Notes: generated from the sequence alone by a model not told the origin. Counted from the first letter of the stretch, positions 35,375 through 45,133 are shown. The stretch: DNA of 52,435 bases from Muribaculaceae bacterium (GCA_017553785.1 JAFZKD010000068.1:1-52435), one strand, 5' to 3'. A program made the numbers and translations.

Positions 35375-35400
35375 TGGCAGTAAAAAACTTGTTTTAAGCT

Positions 35401-36078
35401 ATGAAGATTGGAATCATTGTGGCAATGCGCAAGGAACTCGAACTCCTGTTGCCGTTGCTGCACGATAGCGAAGAGAGCCGCATGGGTGGTTTTGTGTTTT
35501 ACCGTGGCACTATGGGCGCTCATGATGTGATGGTAATGCAATGCGGCATTGGCAAGGTCAATGCTGCCATGGGGACGTTGATGCTCGTCAATCATTTTTC
35601 TCCTAACTATGTCATTAACAGCGGAGTGGCTGGTGGCGCCGACTTCTCGATCAGTGTAATGGATATGGTGGCTGGTGAACGTGTCGCTTACCATGATGTG
35701 TGGTGTGGACCTGAGAGTGAAGTGGGACGTGTTCAAGGGTTGCCGCTTTATTTCGAAGGAGCTCAAAAGTTGCTTGACATGCTGCCTGAAGATGAAGGCA
35801 TTCACAAAGGGCTCATCTGCTCTGGTGACCAGTTCATCGACAAGATGGATGACGTCAAGCGCATCAAGGGCAATTTCCCTGACGTGCTGGCGGTGGACAT
35901 GGAGTCTGGCGCAATAGCCCAAGTGTGCCATTTGTGCAGTGTGCCGTTCCTTGCTCTACGAGTTATCAGCGATTCACCTGGCGCAAGCCACGACAACACG
36001 CGCCAGTATCTGGATTTCTGGGATGATGCCCCCCGTGAATCGTTTAACATCGTAAAAGAAATTATCACTAAATTATAA
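35401..36078 (+). CDS. mtnN: 5'-methylthioadenosine/S-adenosylhomocysteine nucleosidase
   Basis: It hydrolyses SAH to S-ribosylhomocysteine and adenine, and MTA to methylthioribose and adenine. The start MKIGIIVAMRKELELLLPLL has the catalytic Glu12. NSGVAGGADFSISVMDMV and DMESGAIAQVC are substrate-site motifs, and RVISDSPGASHDN holds the catalytic Asp. It is 225 residues, normal length. It lies 5 bp before luxS, the enzyme for the next step, so the pair forms an operon of the activated methyl cycle. Confidence 0.96.
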   Translation: MKIGIIVAMRKELELLLPLLHDSEESRMGGFVFYRGTMGAHDVMVMQCGIGKVNAAMGTLMLVNHFSPNYVINSGVAGGADFSISVMDMVAGERVAYHDVWCGPESEVGRVQGLPLYFEGAQKLLDMLPEDEGIHKGLICSGDQFIDKMDDVKRIKGNFPDVLAVDMESGAIAQVCHLCSVPFLALRVISDSPGASHDNTRQYLDFWDDAPRESFNIVKEIITKL

Positions 36079-36083
36079 GAGAT

Positions 36084-36569
36084 ATGGAAAAGATAGCTAG
36101 TTTCACGATTGACCACACGAGGCTGTTGCGTGGCATCTATGTTTCCCGCAAGGACTATCTGGCTGGAGGTGATGTGGTGACGACGTTCGACATCCGCATG
36201 AAGTTGCCTAACAGGGAACCCGCCATGAGTCAGAGCGCGTTGCACACGATCGAGCATCTGGCGGCAACCTATTTGCGCAACCACCCGTTATGGAGCGACA
36301 AAGTGGTTTATTGGGGACCTATGGGCTGTTGCACAGGCAACTACCTGCTGTTAAAAGGTGACTTGGAGAGCCAGGACATTGTTCCGCTGATGCGGGAGCT
36401 CTTCCAGTGGATAACCAACTTCGATGGCGAGATACCAGGCGCCAATGCGCACGATTGCGGCAACTACATGCTCAACAACCTGCCCATGGCGAAGTGGGAA
36501 GCCCGCAAATACTTGATTGAAGTCCTGAATAATATCCAGCCCGAGAACCTGATCTATCCCAAGGACTGA
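36084..36569 (+). CDS. luxS: S-ribosylhomocysteine lyase (AI-2 synthesis)
   Basis: It converts S-ribosylhomocysteine to homocysteine and 4,5-dihydroxy-2,3-pentanedione, the AI-2 precursor. The metal ligands are His54 and His58 (HTIEHLAA) and Cys125 (HDCGNY). The catalytic Cys is Cys82 in MGCCTGNYLLL. FDIRMKLPN is the conserved strand. It is 161 residues, normal length. It is 5 bp after mtnN and is followed by a hairpin terminator shared with lon. AI-2 signalling is possible, but no receptor is in the window; recycling of homocysteine is the safer interpretation. Confidence 0.97.
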   Translation: MEKIASFTIDHTRLLRGIYVSRKDYLAGGDVVTTFDIRMKLPNREPAMSQSALHTIEHLAATYLRNHPLWSDKVVYWGPMGCCTGNYLLLKGDLESQDIVPLMRELFQWITNFDGEIPGANAHDCGNYMLNNLPMAKWEARKYLIEVLNNIQPENLIYPKD

Positions 36570-36589
36570 TGCACAGTTCACTCAAAAAA

Positions 36590-36630
36590 CAACCTCTTGG
36601 CAATTCGTTTATCTGATTGTCAAGAGGTTG
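36590..36630. terminator. Bidirectional hairpin between luxS and lon
   Basis: CAACCTCTTG plus CAAT pairs with ATTG plus CAAGAGGTTG, single-base mismatches between the two blocks. AT-rich tails follow on both sides. It lies between the convergent luxS and lon stops. Confidence 0.8.
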
Positions 36631-36654
36631 ATTATTTTATCTGAAAAATAAGAC

Positions 36655-39099
36655 CTACAGATCGATGGCGTCCTTGACCTTATCGGGCAAAAGGGCGATA
36701 TCGAGCACGTCCTTGATGGTGTTGACGTAGTGGAACGACAGGCCCTTGAGGTACATCTCGTTGATTTCCTCGATGTCCTTGCGGTTGTCCTTACACAGGA
36801 TAATATCCTTGATGCCGGCACGTTTGGCAGCGAGAATCTTCTCTTTGATGCCACCCACGGGCAGCACTTTGCCGCGCAATGTGATCTCACCTGTCATTGC
36901 CAGATGGTCTTTCACCTTGCGCTGCGTGAATGACGAGGCGAGCGAAGTCACCATTGTCACGCCTGCCGACGGGCCGTCCTTGGGGATAGCGCCCTCGGGC
37001 ACATGGATGTGAATGTTGTATTTGTCGAACAACTCAGGATCGATATTGAGCAGCGAGCAGTGTGAGCGCAGGTATTGCAGTGCGATGACCGCCGACTCCT
37101 TCATCACGTCACCCAGATTGCCGGTCAAGGTCAGTTTCTCGCCCTTGCCACGGGCCAACGATGATTCCACAAACAGGATTTCACCACCCACAGCGGTCCA
37201 AGCCAATCCCGTGACAACGCCTGCAAATTCATTGCCTTCGTACTTATCTCGGCTATAATCGGGAGCACCGAGGTATTCCTTCAGGTCTTCGGCCTTAATG
37301 CTGGTGGGATAAGGGTCTCCACTGGCCTTGTGGCGTGCCACGCGGCGCAAAACAGTGGCGATTTTCTTCTCGAGCTGACGCACACCGCTCTCGCGGGTAT
37401 AGTCATCGATGATTTTGAGGATCACCTGTTTGCCGAATTTGATCTCGTTCTTCTTGAAACCGTTGTTATCCAGTTCCTTGGGGATGAGATGGCGCTTAGC
37501 GATCTCTAGTTTCTCTTCGGGGATATAGCCGTTGATTTCGATGACTTCCATGCGGTCGAGCAGCGGGCGGCTCACAGTCGCCAAGCTATTGGCTGTAGCG
37601 ATGAACAGGATTTTGGACAAGTCATAGTCCACGTCAAGGTAGTTGTCGTGGAAATGGTTGTTTTGCTCGGGGTCAAGTACCTCGAGCAGAGCCGATGAAG
37701 GGTCTCCTTTGAAATCCTGTCCCACTTTGTCAATCTCGTCAAGCACAATGACCGGGTTGTTGCTTCCGCACTTGGCAAGGGCCGAGATGATGCGGCCGGG
37801 CATGGCGCCGATATATGTGCGGCGATGGCCACGAATTTCGGCTTCATCGTGCAAGCCGCCCAGCGAGATGCGGGCATATTCCCGCTTCAAGGCTTCGGCG
37901 ATGGATTTGCCCAATGATGTCTTGCCGACTCCAGGAGGACCATACAGACACAATATCGGGGCCTTGAGGTCTCCCCGCAGTTTCAGCACCGACAGGTGCT
38001 CAAGGATGCGGTCTTTGACTTTTTCAAGGCCATAATGGTCATCATTGAGTTTGGCTTCCACCTTCTTGAGGTCAAAATTGTCCTCGGTATAAGTGTCCCA
38101 GGGCAGGTTCAGCATATTGTCCAAATAGGCATACTGCACTGAATAGTCAGGCGTCTGAGGATTGAGGCGTTCCAGTTTGCGCAACTCCTTTTCAAAGTGC
38201 TTTTGAACGCTGTCGTTCCACTTCATCTTGATGCCGCGTTCGCGCAGGTCCTCAATATCATCGATATCGGTGCCCAATTCCTCCTGGATGGTGCGTATCT
38301 GCTGTTGCAGGAAATGCTCGCGTTGTTGCTGTGACAAATCCTCGCGGGTGCGGGATTGGATATTGGCTTTTATCTCCACCAGTTGTTCCTCACGGGTGAG
38401 CAGGGAGTAAAGCAGATATCCGCGTTTTTTCACGTCACGTTCTTCAAGCATGTGCTGCTTTTGGTCTGAGTCAAAGGCGATGTTTGTGGCCAGGAAGTTC
38501 ATCAGATACATCGGGTTGTCGATGTTCTTCATGGCAAATGCCAGTTCCCTGCCGTTATTACCCATATTGCGCACCATGCGCAGGGTAACTTCAACGATCG
38601 ACTGCATCAGCATTTCAAACTCCTTGTCTCCGGCAAGCGGCAATTTCTCTTCAATGAGCTTGACCGAGCCGCGCAGGTAGGGCACCACCTGTGCAACATG
38701 ATCAAGTTGACATGCCGAGCGGCCTTGCAGGATGACGTTTGTCGAGCCGTCAGGCAGTTCCAGCACCTTCACGATGTTCGCAATCGTTCCGTAGCGGTAC
38801 AGATCGCGTTCCATGGGGTCCTCGATATGGCTGTCATACTGACAGATCACGGCAATTGACGAGTGATTTTCCTCGGCCTCCTTGATCAGGCGCATCGATT
38901 TCTCGCGACCCACCGATACAGGCATCGTCATCGCGGGAAACAACACCATGTTGCGCAGCGGCAAGATGGGGATATCTTCGGCTTTGTTGCCCTTGATGTC
39001 GGTGTCGTCGCCCACCTCGTGAATCTCAGTGATGATGGGAACCACTCGTGCTCCGCCATCGTTCATTTCAGCATCTATATTGTCTAAAAAATCGATCAT
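36655..39099 (-). CDS. lon: ATP-dependent protease Lon
   Basis: This cytosolic AAA+ serine protease degrades misfolded and regulatory proteins. The 814 residues cover an N-terminal substrate domain starting near [14 protein letters not shown], and a coiled coil with [17 protein letters not shown]. The AAA+ module has Walker [18 protein letters not shown] and Walker [14 protein letters not shown]. The C-terminal protease domain has the Ser-Lys dyad in [12 protein letters not shown] and [14 protein letters not shown]. It has a TAATTTTG promoter box at 39151-39158. Unlike dnaK it lacks the TGTCAG dyads and a sigma-54 box. Confidence 0.98.
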   Translation of the reverse strand: MIDFLDNIDAEMNDGGARVVPIITEIHEVGDDTDIKGNKAEDIPILPLRNMVLFPAMTMPVSVGREKSMRLIKEAEENHSSIAVICQYDSHIEDPMERDLYRYGTIANIVKVLELPDGSTNVILQGRSACQLDHVAQVVPYLRGSVKLIEEKLPLAGDKEFEMLMQSIVEVTLRMVRNMGNNGRELAFAMKNIDNPMYLMNFLATNIAFDSDQKQHMLEERDVKKRGYLLYSLLTREEQLVEIKANIQSRTREDLSQQQREHFLQQQIRTIQEELGTDIDDIEDLRERGIKMKWNDSVQKHFEKELRKLERLNPQTPDYSVQYAYLDNMLNLPWDTYTEDNFDLKKVEAKLNDDHYGLEKVKDRILEHLSVLKLRGDLKAPILCLYGPPGVGKTSLGKSIAEALKREYARISLGGLHDEAEIRGHRRTYIGAMPGRIISALAKCGSNNPVIVLDEIDKVGQDFKGDPSSALLEVLDPEQNNHFHDNYLDVDYDLSKILFIATANSLATVSRPLLDRMEVIEINGYIPEEKLEIAKRHLIPKELDNNGFKKNEIKFGKQVILKIIDDYTRESGVRQLEKKIATVLRRVARHKASGDPYPTSIKAEDLKEYLGAPDYSRDKYEGNEFAGVVTGLAWTAVGGEILFVESSLARGKGEKLTLTGNLGDVMKESAVIALQYLRSHCSLLNIDPELFDKYNIHIHVPEGAIPKDGPSAGVTMVTSLASSFTQRKVKDHLAMTGEITLRGKVLPVGGIKEKILAAKRAGIKDIILCKDNRKDIEEINEMYLKGLSFHYVNTIKDVLDIALLPDKVKDAIDL

Positions 39100-39150
39100 T
39101 TCAATGACTTAAAATTGTACTACTGATGTCTAATCTGCAGAATCAGCCCG

Positions 39151-39158
39151 CAAAATTA
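39151..39158 (-). promoter_or_regulatory. -7 box (TAATTTTG) of lon
   Basis: It matches TAnnTTTG on the minus strand, 51 bp upstream of the ATG. Confidence 0.5.
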
Positions 39159-39211
39159 CAAAATTCCACCGAGATGGTATCACTTTCCTGTCCTCATTTA
39201 TATAAAAATAA

Positions 39212-39246
39212 CACAAGCGGTCCGCTTGGCACGGATCGCTTGTGTA
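39212..39246 (-). terminator. Terminator of the amidase-dockerin gene
   Basis: ACACAAGCGGTCCG pairs with CGGATCGCTTGTGT (14 bp with one G-T) around a 7-base loop. Read on the minus strand it is followed by TTATTTTTATAT. It lies 24 bp after the stop. Confidence 0.9.
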
Positions 39247-39270
39247 AATAATGAGATTAACTGCGATTGA

Positions 39271-42200
39271 TCAATTACCTGACAAAAGGTAGTCAATCAA
39301 TTCGGTTACGTCCTTGATGGAAATGATACCGTCCTTGTTAACATCAGCAGCATTCAGGTCGATCGGTTGAGGATCGGAACCCAACAGGTAATCAATAAGA
39401 GTCGTCACATCCGAAATACTGGTCTCACCGTTGCAATTCACGTCATGACCCACAACTGAAGCAGGCACGTTGATGACGCCCATGGCGGGAGTGGTATGGA
39501 TGTTGGTGTCGGTAGGTATCGAGTAGATACCGATATTTCCACCTGCACATACCAGGTTGCCCGCATAGTCAAAAGCCATCTGGAAGATGGAGCCATCTCC
39601 GTTGCAGGCATCGGCCATGTAGTTGTACTTGGGTGTGATATTGGGTGTGGTGCCGTTCCATGTCAGGTCAAAGAAATGTAACATATTGCTGTCGTCGTTA
39701 ATCACGAGCATATCGCAGGCGTCATTGACGGCAAAGCCGGAACGGTCACTGCCAGTAAACATCGTTTTGTAAGGCTCATTACCCGAATTAAAGGTCACTG
39801 TGCCACTATTATCAATAAAGATCAACGAGGGTACGTTACTATCGTTCATACCTGCAGCACGGTACTGAGCCACCCAAATGCCACGGCCTTCAGCATCGGG
39901 TATCACGTTACCGTTAGCGTTAGCCTCCAGACCATAGGTGCTGAAGTATTGGCTAGGAGCTGTTGACCAGGTATCAACAATGCTGCCGTCGGGCTGACCG
40001 ATGTTGTATACACCGATACCGTTGATGGGAGTGAAGTCTTCGAGATATACATACAGTTTGGTGTCAGCACCGCTACCGCCAATGGCTACGCCTGGCGAAG
40101 ATGAACCGACTGCTACACCATTGTTTGTAATCAGACCTTCATCGTCGCGCTCTCCAATGAAGAATGTGGTCCAGGTTCCTCCGAGGTCATTAGGATCGGC
40201 AATGAATACGCCAGAGGTAGGATCACCCCAATCGGGAACGTAAAGTTTACCCATGCAGTCAATGCCCATGCGGTAGTTGCTGCGCCATGTGCGGTTACCG
40301 TTGTAAACTTGGTTGCTTACACGAATACCGTTAGCGTCATACAGATAAACACCATTGCCTGCATTCAAGTTTGCAACACGGTTACCGGCATATATAGTAC
40401 CCATCTTGGGACTGCTGGGTGACTTGTCAACTGCCACGAACAACTGGCCAGAATAGGTCTCGTTGAGCGGGTTGAGGCGCTGGATTGAGGTGATAGGATC
40501 GCCTTCAACCGTCACAGCCCAGGTTAATGTGCTGCCGGGCTGAACACCCTCAAGCTCTTCAACATTGATGGTAACAGTGTTTTCGCCCTCATGGACATTG
40601 GGAACGTTGACTGTTGCCACCGCATTGCCTTGAGCGTCATAGAAGGTGATGTAGGCATTCTTGGCGTCATCATTGGACTTGAATGTGAATTGGTCACCGT
40701 CTAAGCTCAAACCATAGGCATAGATACCCTTCACGGCTGGTTCTGTAGGTTCAACGACTTCGCCGGTCTGCCATTTGGTCATCTTGTTGTCCTGCATCAG
40801 GTACAGATAGATGTCCTGCCCCTTGACGGCTGCACCAGTTGACATGAACTGGCATGCCATCGGGTCAATGTCGGTATTGGTCGTTGCCACAAGTGCAGCT
40901 TGATCTACACCGGCAGTGATGTCATACAACTTGATACCGCCAACGTTGACTGCTTCATCTCGGTTGGCTGCAACATAAGGCATTACCATGAATTGATGGT
41001 GGGCATACTTGAAGTAAGAGGTGCCCTTCACAGGGATGTCAGTATCGTTACCGCTGAAGCGGCCGACAACCTCACTGTCAGTGCCGTTGGCATTGGCGGT
41101 GGCAACCTCCATCACAAGGGTGTTTTCACCATCGAGCATCACCTGGTCGTCGTTGCGCGGCGAGATGACGATCTGCGGCTCACCAATCTTGGTCTTGGTG
41201 AAGTTGCTCTGGGCGCTGATGGTCTTCTCGGTGTAAACCGTGCTAGCAATCTGGTCGTTGGTGACGTTCAGTTTAAGGAACCTCATGCCACCTGCACTGC
41301 TTGCGGCATCGTTAGTGCCGACTAATGTCACGATGCAATTGTCGGCAGGGCCATCAATAGCCATCGACTGGGCACGGTAGTAATAGAAGTTGGCAGAACT
41401 TTGGGTAGTAACCCATTGAACGGGATTGCTGTCGTAGTCAGCCCACTTGAACAGGCGCAGTGTACCGCGCTGATAGCCGGTGTTCACCTGACCGTCGCCG
41501 TATTGGGTCTGTACGCTATTGATACCCACGAGCTGGCCGTCGGCAGTAAAGGCGATGTCGTTCAGACGGCTGTAGAAACCGGCGTTGTTGGGCTCGGCAG
41601 CAGCGATGCCGGTGATGCTCAACTCCTTCACGATCACCTTGTCAATATTGTTGATCAGGTAAACATGAGGCGTGCCATCCTCGGCATTGGTCAGCACAAT
41701 GGTGCTGTCACCACGCACGAGCATGCGCTTGATGGTGCCGTTTAAGTTATACTCGGTGCCATCGTCCTTGGTCAGTTCAAGACTGGTGGGTGCGGTAACG
41801 TTGCTGGGCAGGTCAGGCTCTGGATAATTCTCATATGTGTCATTGGAAGGCACATAGTTATTTTTCTCAATCAGCGCCACCGCATATGTCGTCTTGTTGG
41901 CCTCGACAACGATGTTGCCGGCAGCCTTGGAGATGAGTTGCTGCCACTTGCTGTCAACTGTCGATGCAGTGTACTGGCCAAGGGGCTTGAAGCCATTGGC
42001 CTCAACACCCAGCGTGTAAGTGCCTGGATCGAGGTTCTCGAAAACGAACACACCGTTATAGTTCTGGTCGGTGGTGTAACGCGCCACTTCCTGGCCGTTC
42101 TTGTACAGGATGACAACGGCGCCGTTGATGGGATACCACTGGTCCATCGAGGTGGCGCTGTAATTGTACAGGTCGTTCACCAGGTGCTCGTGGACGTTCT

Positions 42201-43059
42201 TGACGGTACCCATGATGTAACCCTTGCTCTCGGGGGTAATGCCGAAATACTCAGCGATACCGCGAGCCACTCGCACACCTTCCTGGTGGCAATAGTCCGA
42301 GTTCAGCGCACGGTGGCGTGCAGGCTGGTAGGTGTGGAAATAACCCTCAATTAGGAAACCGGGTACTCCGTGCTTTAAGACGCCTAGATGACCGAGATAA
42401 GAGATACCGGTGTTGGGATCGACACGGGTCGATGAACCAGAATAGAAATTCAAATCTCCACGGATGTTGGGATTTGTAGGACTATATGCTGAAGACGGGT
42501 CAATCTCGTTGGTATAGAAAATCGGCCAGCAGGTCAATGACATGGCACGGCTGCCTGTAGTTAGGTCTCCACCCTCACCATCATAGCCGCGATAAAGTAT
42601 TAACGGATAATTAGCCATGGAACCGTCGGTAGCGGCATTGGAGTGGTGGGAGACGAACATGTCATAGTTGCCGACCTCAACCTCCTCGCAGATCTCTGAC
42701 AAGGGACGGTTATAGATTTCGGCATTAGCGGCGCCACTCACATAGGGGTACGGGCCGTTGAACCACCTCGACAGGGTGATGTTCTCGGGCTTCACACCCA
42801 TCTTGATCAGGGTGGCGCGGGTCTGGATGGATTTCCACAGGTTGGTGTTCGACTCATAGAATCCATTGGTGTCGGGACGTCCTGTGGAAGAGAGCATGGG
42901 GTAGGGAATGGTCGCCATGGGGCGGTCATTGGGTCCCCAGCTGCCGTGACCCGGGTTCAGGTATACACGCAATTCGTCGGCGGTCTTCGCCTGCATGAAG
43001 CCGGCTGCCATGATGGCGGCTACGGCAAGTAATAATATCTTCTTCATAGCGGTCATCAT
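39271..43059 (-). CDS. Secreted zinc N-acetylmuramoyl-L-alanine amidase with propeller-like regions and C-terminal dockerin
   Basis: This 1262-residue protein has a signal peptide (about residues 1-24). An Amidase_3 domain follows (about 30-275), with zinc ligands in LNPGHGSWG (His38), NGFYESNTN (Glu69) and VSHHSNA (His139), and the catalytic Glu238 in PGFLIEGYFHT. Residues about 280-390 form a carboxypeptidase-regulatory-like beta sandwich (GVFVFENLDPGTYTLGVEA). Residues about 420-1190 are two long repeat-rich regions, probably propellers, split near 790-860 by an Ig-like segment. Residues about 1205-1262 are a type I dockerin-like pair of calcium loops, DVNCNGETSISD and DVNKDGIISIKD. The ATG at 43059 overlaps the previous stop as ATGA; MKK at 43047 is an alternative. 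It probably cleaves peptidoglycan or mucopeptides outside the cell. Confidence 0.88.
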   Translation of the reverse strand: MMTAMKKILLLAVAAIMAAGFMQAKTADELRVYLNPGHGSWGPNDRPMATIPYPMLSSTGRPDTNGFYESNTNLWKSIQTRATLIKMGVKPENITLSRWFNGPYPYVSGAANAEIYNRPLSEICEEVEVGNYDMFVSHHSNAATDGSMANYPLILYRGYDGEGGDLTTGSRAMSLTCWPIFYTNEIDPSSAYSPTNPNIRGDLNFYSGSSTRVDPNTGISYLGHLGVLKHGVPGFLIEGYFHTYQPARHRALNSDYCHQEGVRVARGIAEYFGITPESKGYIMGTVKNVHEHLVNDLYNYSATSMDQWYPINGAVVILYKNGQEVARYTTDQNYNGVFVFENLDPGTYTLGVEANGFKPLGQYTASTVDSKWQQLISKAAGNIVVEANKTTYAVALIEKNNYVPSNDTYENYPEPDLPSNVTAPTSLELTKDDGTEYNLNGTIKRMLVRGDSTIVLTNAEDGTPHVYLINNIDKVIVKELSITGIAAAEPNNAGFYSRLNDIAFTADGQLVGINSVQTQYGDGQVNTGYQRGTLRLFKWADYDSNPVQWVTTQSSANFYYYRAQSMAIDGPADNCIVTLVGTNDAASSAGGMRFLKLNVTNDQIASTVYTEKTISAQSNFTKTKIGEPQIVISPRNDDQVMLDGENTLVMEVATANANGTDSEVVGRFSGNDTDIPVKGTSYFKYAHHQFMVMPYVAANRDEAVNVGGIKLYDITAGVDQAALVATTNTDIDPMACQFMSTGAAVKGQDIYLYLMQDNKMTKWQTGEVVEPTEPAVKGIYAYGLSLDGDQFTFKSNDDAKNAYITFYDAQGNAVATVNVPNVHEGENTVTINVEELEGVQPGSTLTWAVTVEGDPITSIQRLNPLNETYSGQLFVAVDKSPSSPKMGTIYAGNRVANLNAGNGVYLYDANGIRVSNQVYNGNRTWRSNYRMGIDCMGKLYVPDWGDPTSGVFIADPNDLGGTWTTFFIGERDDEGLITNNGVAVGSSSPGVAIGGSGADTKLYVYLEDFTPINGIGVYNIGQPDGSIVDTWSTAPSQYFSTYGLEANANGNVIPDAEGRGIWVAQYRAAGMNDSNVPSLIFIDNSGTVTFNSGNEPYKTMFTGSDRSGFAVNDACDMLVINDDSNMLHFFDLTWNGTTPNITPKYNYMADACNGDGSIFQMAFDYAGNLVCAGGNIGIYSIPTDTNIHTTPAMGVINVPASVVGHDVNCNGETSISDVTTLIDYLLGSDPQPIDLNAADVNKDGIISIKDVTELIDYLLSGN

Positions 43060-43952
43060 TTGGTTACGTTAATCATATAAGCCTCACCGGCAGGGGTGCT
43101 GAAGACGATCTTGCCGTCTGTGGCGTGGGGATACATGGCGACGGTCTCATCGCCGGTCAGCACCTGGGTGGTGCCGTCGAGCGTGGCAGCCACGATGGTC
43201 GACGCGTAGATGAACTCTCCGTCGTCAAGGTCCATCATGCCCACGATGGTGTTGTCGTCATACCATACCGGGGCGCGCATCTTGCCCACCTTGCGCACGT
43301 TGCCCCCGTCAAGGTCGCACACATATGCGCCGTGGGCGGCCTGGTAGTACAGCACCTTGGTGCCGTCGGGCGAGAGCGATGCCCACATGTAGCTGAACTG
43401 CGTGCCGTTGGGCGAGAGCTGGCGCGTCTTGCCGTTGACGGTGATCATCAGCCGGCCCTTGTCGATCGACAGCACGGGCAGATTCTGGGCCTTGGCAGTG
43501 CCGATGGCCTTCTTGCTGAACTTGCCCTTGTTCACTGCGCCCACGCTGGTGGCGTCAACAGCGTATCCCTGCAGGTCGCGCGTGGGCTTCACCAGCACCT
43601 GGCTGGCACCGGTTGACAGGTTCACGCTCTTGAGCGACGACATGCGCAGGTGCTTGCTGTTGAACGACCCCTCACGGAAGACGACCGTCTGGCCGTCGGG
43701 CGAGATCTTCACGTTGTGGCCCGCGCTGGCTGCTGTGCTCAGCGTCGTCGTCTGGCCACTTGTCAGGTCAAGCTTGGTGAGGCCCTGGTTGGTGGCGCTG
43801 GTCAGCAGCAGGTAATCGCCCTGGGGGCTGATCGCGGCTACCGAAGCCTGCTCAGGCAGGTTGACCTTCTCAATCGAGGTCACTGTCAACACCTGTCCCA
43901 TTGCGCTCATCGAGAAACCCAACGTCAATGCGAAAAGAAGTTTTCTCATCAT
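43056..43952 (-). CDS. Secreted WD40-like (PD40/TolB-type) beta-propeller protein
   Basis: A signal peptide (about residues 1-19, FALTLGFSMSAMG) precedes about 280 residues of PD40-type blades: VAAISPQGDYLLLTSA, NVKISPDGQTVVFREG, ASLSPDGTKVLYYQA, with AYVCDLDGGNVRKV between. No catalytic motif is visible. It is the first gene of a two-gene unit and overlaps the amidase gene by 4 bp. Its base composition is clearly more GC-rich than the neighbours, with strong C/G preference at third positions. It may bind cell-wall or glycan fragments, or assist the amidase; that is inference. Confidence 0.82.
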   Translation of the reverse strand: MMRKLLFALTLGFSMSAMGQVLTVTSIEKVNLPEQASVAAISPQGDYLLLTSATNQGLTKLDLTSGQTTTLSTAASAGHNVKISPDGQTVVFREGSFNSKHLRMSSLKSVNLSTGASQVLVKPTRDLQGYAVDATSVGAVNKGKFSKKAIGTAKAQNLPVLSIDKGRLMITVNGKTRQLSPNGTQFSYMWASLSPDGTKVLYYQAAHGAYVCDLDGGNVRKVGKMRAPVWYDDNTIVGMMDLDDGEFIYASTIVAATLDGTTQVLTGDETVAMYPHATDGKIVFSTPAGEAYMINVTK

Positions 43953-44033
43953 GATGGTTAAATGGTTTTAAGTTAAACAATTGGTTATTAAAACAATTTC
44001 TTGGTTATGGTCACTATTTATGATTGATTGCAG

Positions 44034-44065
44034 CAAAGATAATCATAAAAAATGCAAATAACAAA
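44034..44065 (-). promoter_or_regulatory. Promoter of the propeller-amidase operon
   Basis: On the minus strand a TTTG -33 box (44062-44065) and a TATCTTTG -7 box (44034-44041) are 20 bp apart. The leader before the first ATG (43952) would be about 75 bases. Confidence 0.62.
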
Positions 44066-44113
44066 TAAACAATGTTTAAAATCTTTAATCACTTTTCTTG
44101 TTTATTAACAAGA

Positions 44114-44140
44114 AGGTGCACACTGGGATAATGTGCACCT
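44114..44140 (-). terminator. Hairpin terminator of prs
   Basis: AGGTGCACA pairs with TGTGCACCT (9 bp) around a 9-base loop, followed on the minus strand by TCTTGTT. A smaller hairpin, CTTGTT/AACAAG, is adjacent. It separates prs from the downstream propeller gene. Confidence 0.7.
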
Positions 44141-44169
44141 CGTAATCGGTTGATTTTTACTGATGTCAA

Positions 44170-45105
44170 TTATTTAAACAGGAACAGGTCATTGATTGAC
44201 TGCTTGATGTTCACGTGCTTGATAGCATGTGCAAACATCTTGTCAAGGCTCAAAATCCTGACTTTTGGACATTCTGCCGTGTCAAAAGGTATACTGTCGC
44301 TGATGACCAGTTCGTCCAATCCACTAGCCATCACCCGTTCGCTGGCCGGATTGCTCATCACCGCATGCGAAATATAGGCCCTGACGCTTCGTGCTCCATT
44401 CTCTTTCATCAACGAGGCGGCCTTGCAGATGGTGCCGGCCGTGTCAACCATATCGTCAATGAGGATAACATTCTTGTCTTTTACATCGCCAATGATAGTC
44501 ATGTTCTCGACCACGTTGGCCTGCAGACGTTGCTTGTGACACAATACGAGTGGGGCATTGAAGTATTTGGCATACGAGTTGGCGCGTTTGGCACCACCAA
44601 CATCGGGTGAGGCAATCACCAGGTTATCGAGATTAAGCTTCTCGATGTCGGGGACAAACATTGTCGAGGCATAGAGATGGTCGACAGGCACATCAAAGAA
44701 ACCCTGGATCTGGTCAGCGTGCAAGTCCATCGTGATCAAGCGGTCGATACCTGCAGCAATCAGGATATTAGCAACCAGTTTGGCAGCGATCGATACACGG
44801 GGCTTGTCCTTGCGGTCCTGACGTGCCCATCCGAAATAGGGGATAACAGCGATAACCGATTGGGCTGACGCGCGCTTGGCGGCGTCAATCATCAGCAATA
44901 ACTCCATCAGGTTCTCGCTACTGCTGAAGGTGGACTGAATCAGATAGATCTCAGCACCGCGCACCGGTTCCTCATAGCACACCTCAAACTCACCGTCGGC
45001 AAAATGAGAGATTTTGATTTTGCCAAGTTCCATTCCCAGTTCCTTCGCAATCTTTTCGGCAACGTACTGGGATTTGGTTCCCGAGAAGATTTTCATTTCA
45101 GCCAT
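44170..45105 (-). CDS. prs: Ribose-phosphate pyrophosphokinase (PRPP synthetase)
   Basis: It makes PRPP from ribose 5-phosphate and ATP for nucleotide, His, Trp and NAD synthesis. It is 311 residues, class I length. FSGTKSQYVAEKIAKELG starts the first domain. YFGWARQDRKDKPR is the ATP-binding loop, ITMDLHADQIQGFFD is the conserved metal-site motif, and VILIDDMVDTAGTICKA is the PRPP-binding signature. It has its own promoter box (45134-45141) and a downstream hairpin. Confidence 0.97.
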   Translation of the reverse strand: MAEMKIFSGTKSQYVAEKIAKELGMELGKIKISHFADGEFEVCYEEPVRGAEIYLIQSTFSSSENLMELLLMIDAAKRASAQSVIAVIPYFGWARQDRKDKPRVSIAAKLVANILIAAGIDRLITMDLHADQIQGFFDVPVDHLYASTMFVPDIEKLNLDNLVIASPDVGGAKRANSYAKYFNAPLVLCHKQRLQANVVENMTIIGDVKDKNVILIDDMVDTAGTICKAASLMKENGARSVRAYISHAVMSNPASERVMASGLDELVISDSIPFDTAECPKVRILSLDKMFAHAIKHVNIKQSINDLFLFK

Positions 45106-45133
45106 AGTATTTCACCAAATTAATTTGTTGGTG

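Noticed and set aside
35375-35400. A SAM or SAH riboswitch upstream of mtnN-luxS
   Set aside because: The predicted leader is only about 20-25 bases, too short for any known class.
39226-39241. TGGCACGGATCGCTT as another sigma-54 site
   Set aside because: The -12 element TTGC is missing, and the sequence is part of the terminator stem after the amidase gene.
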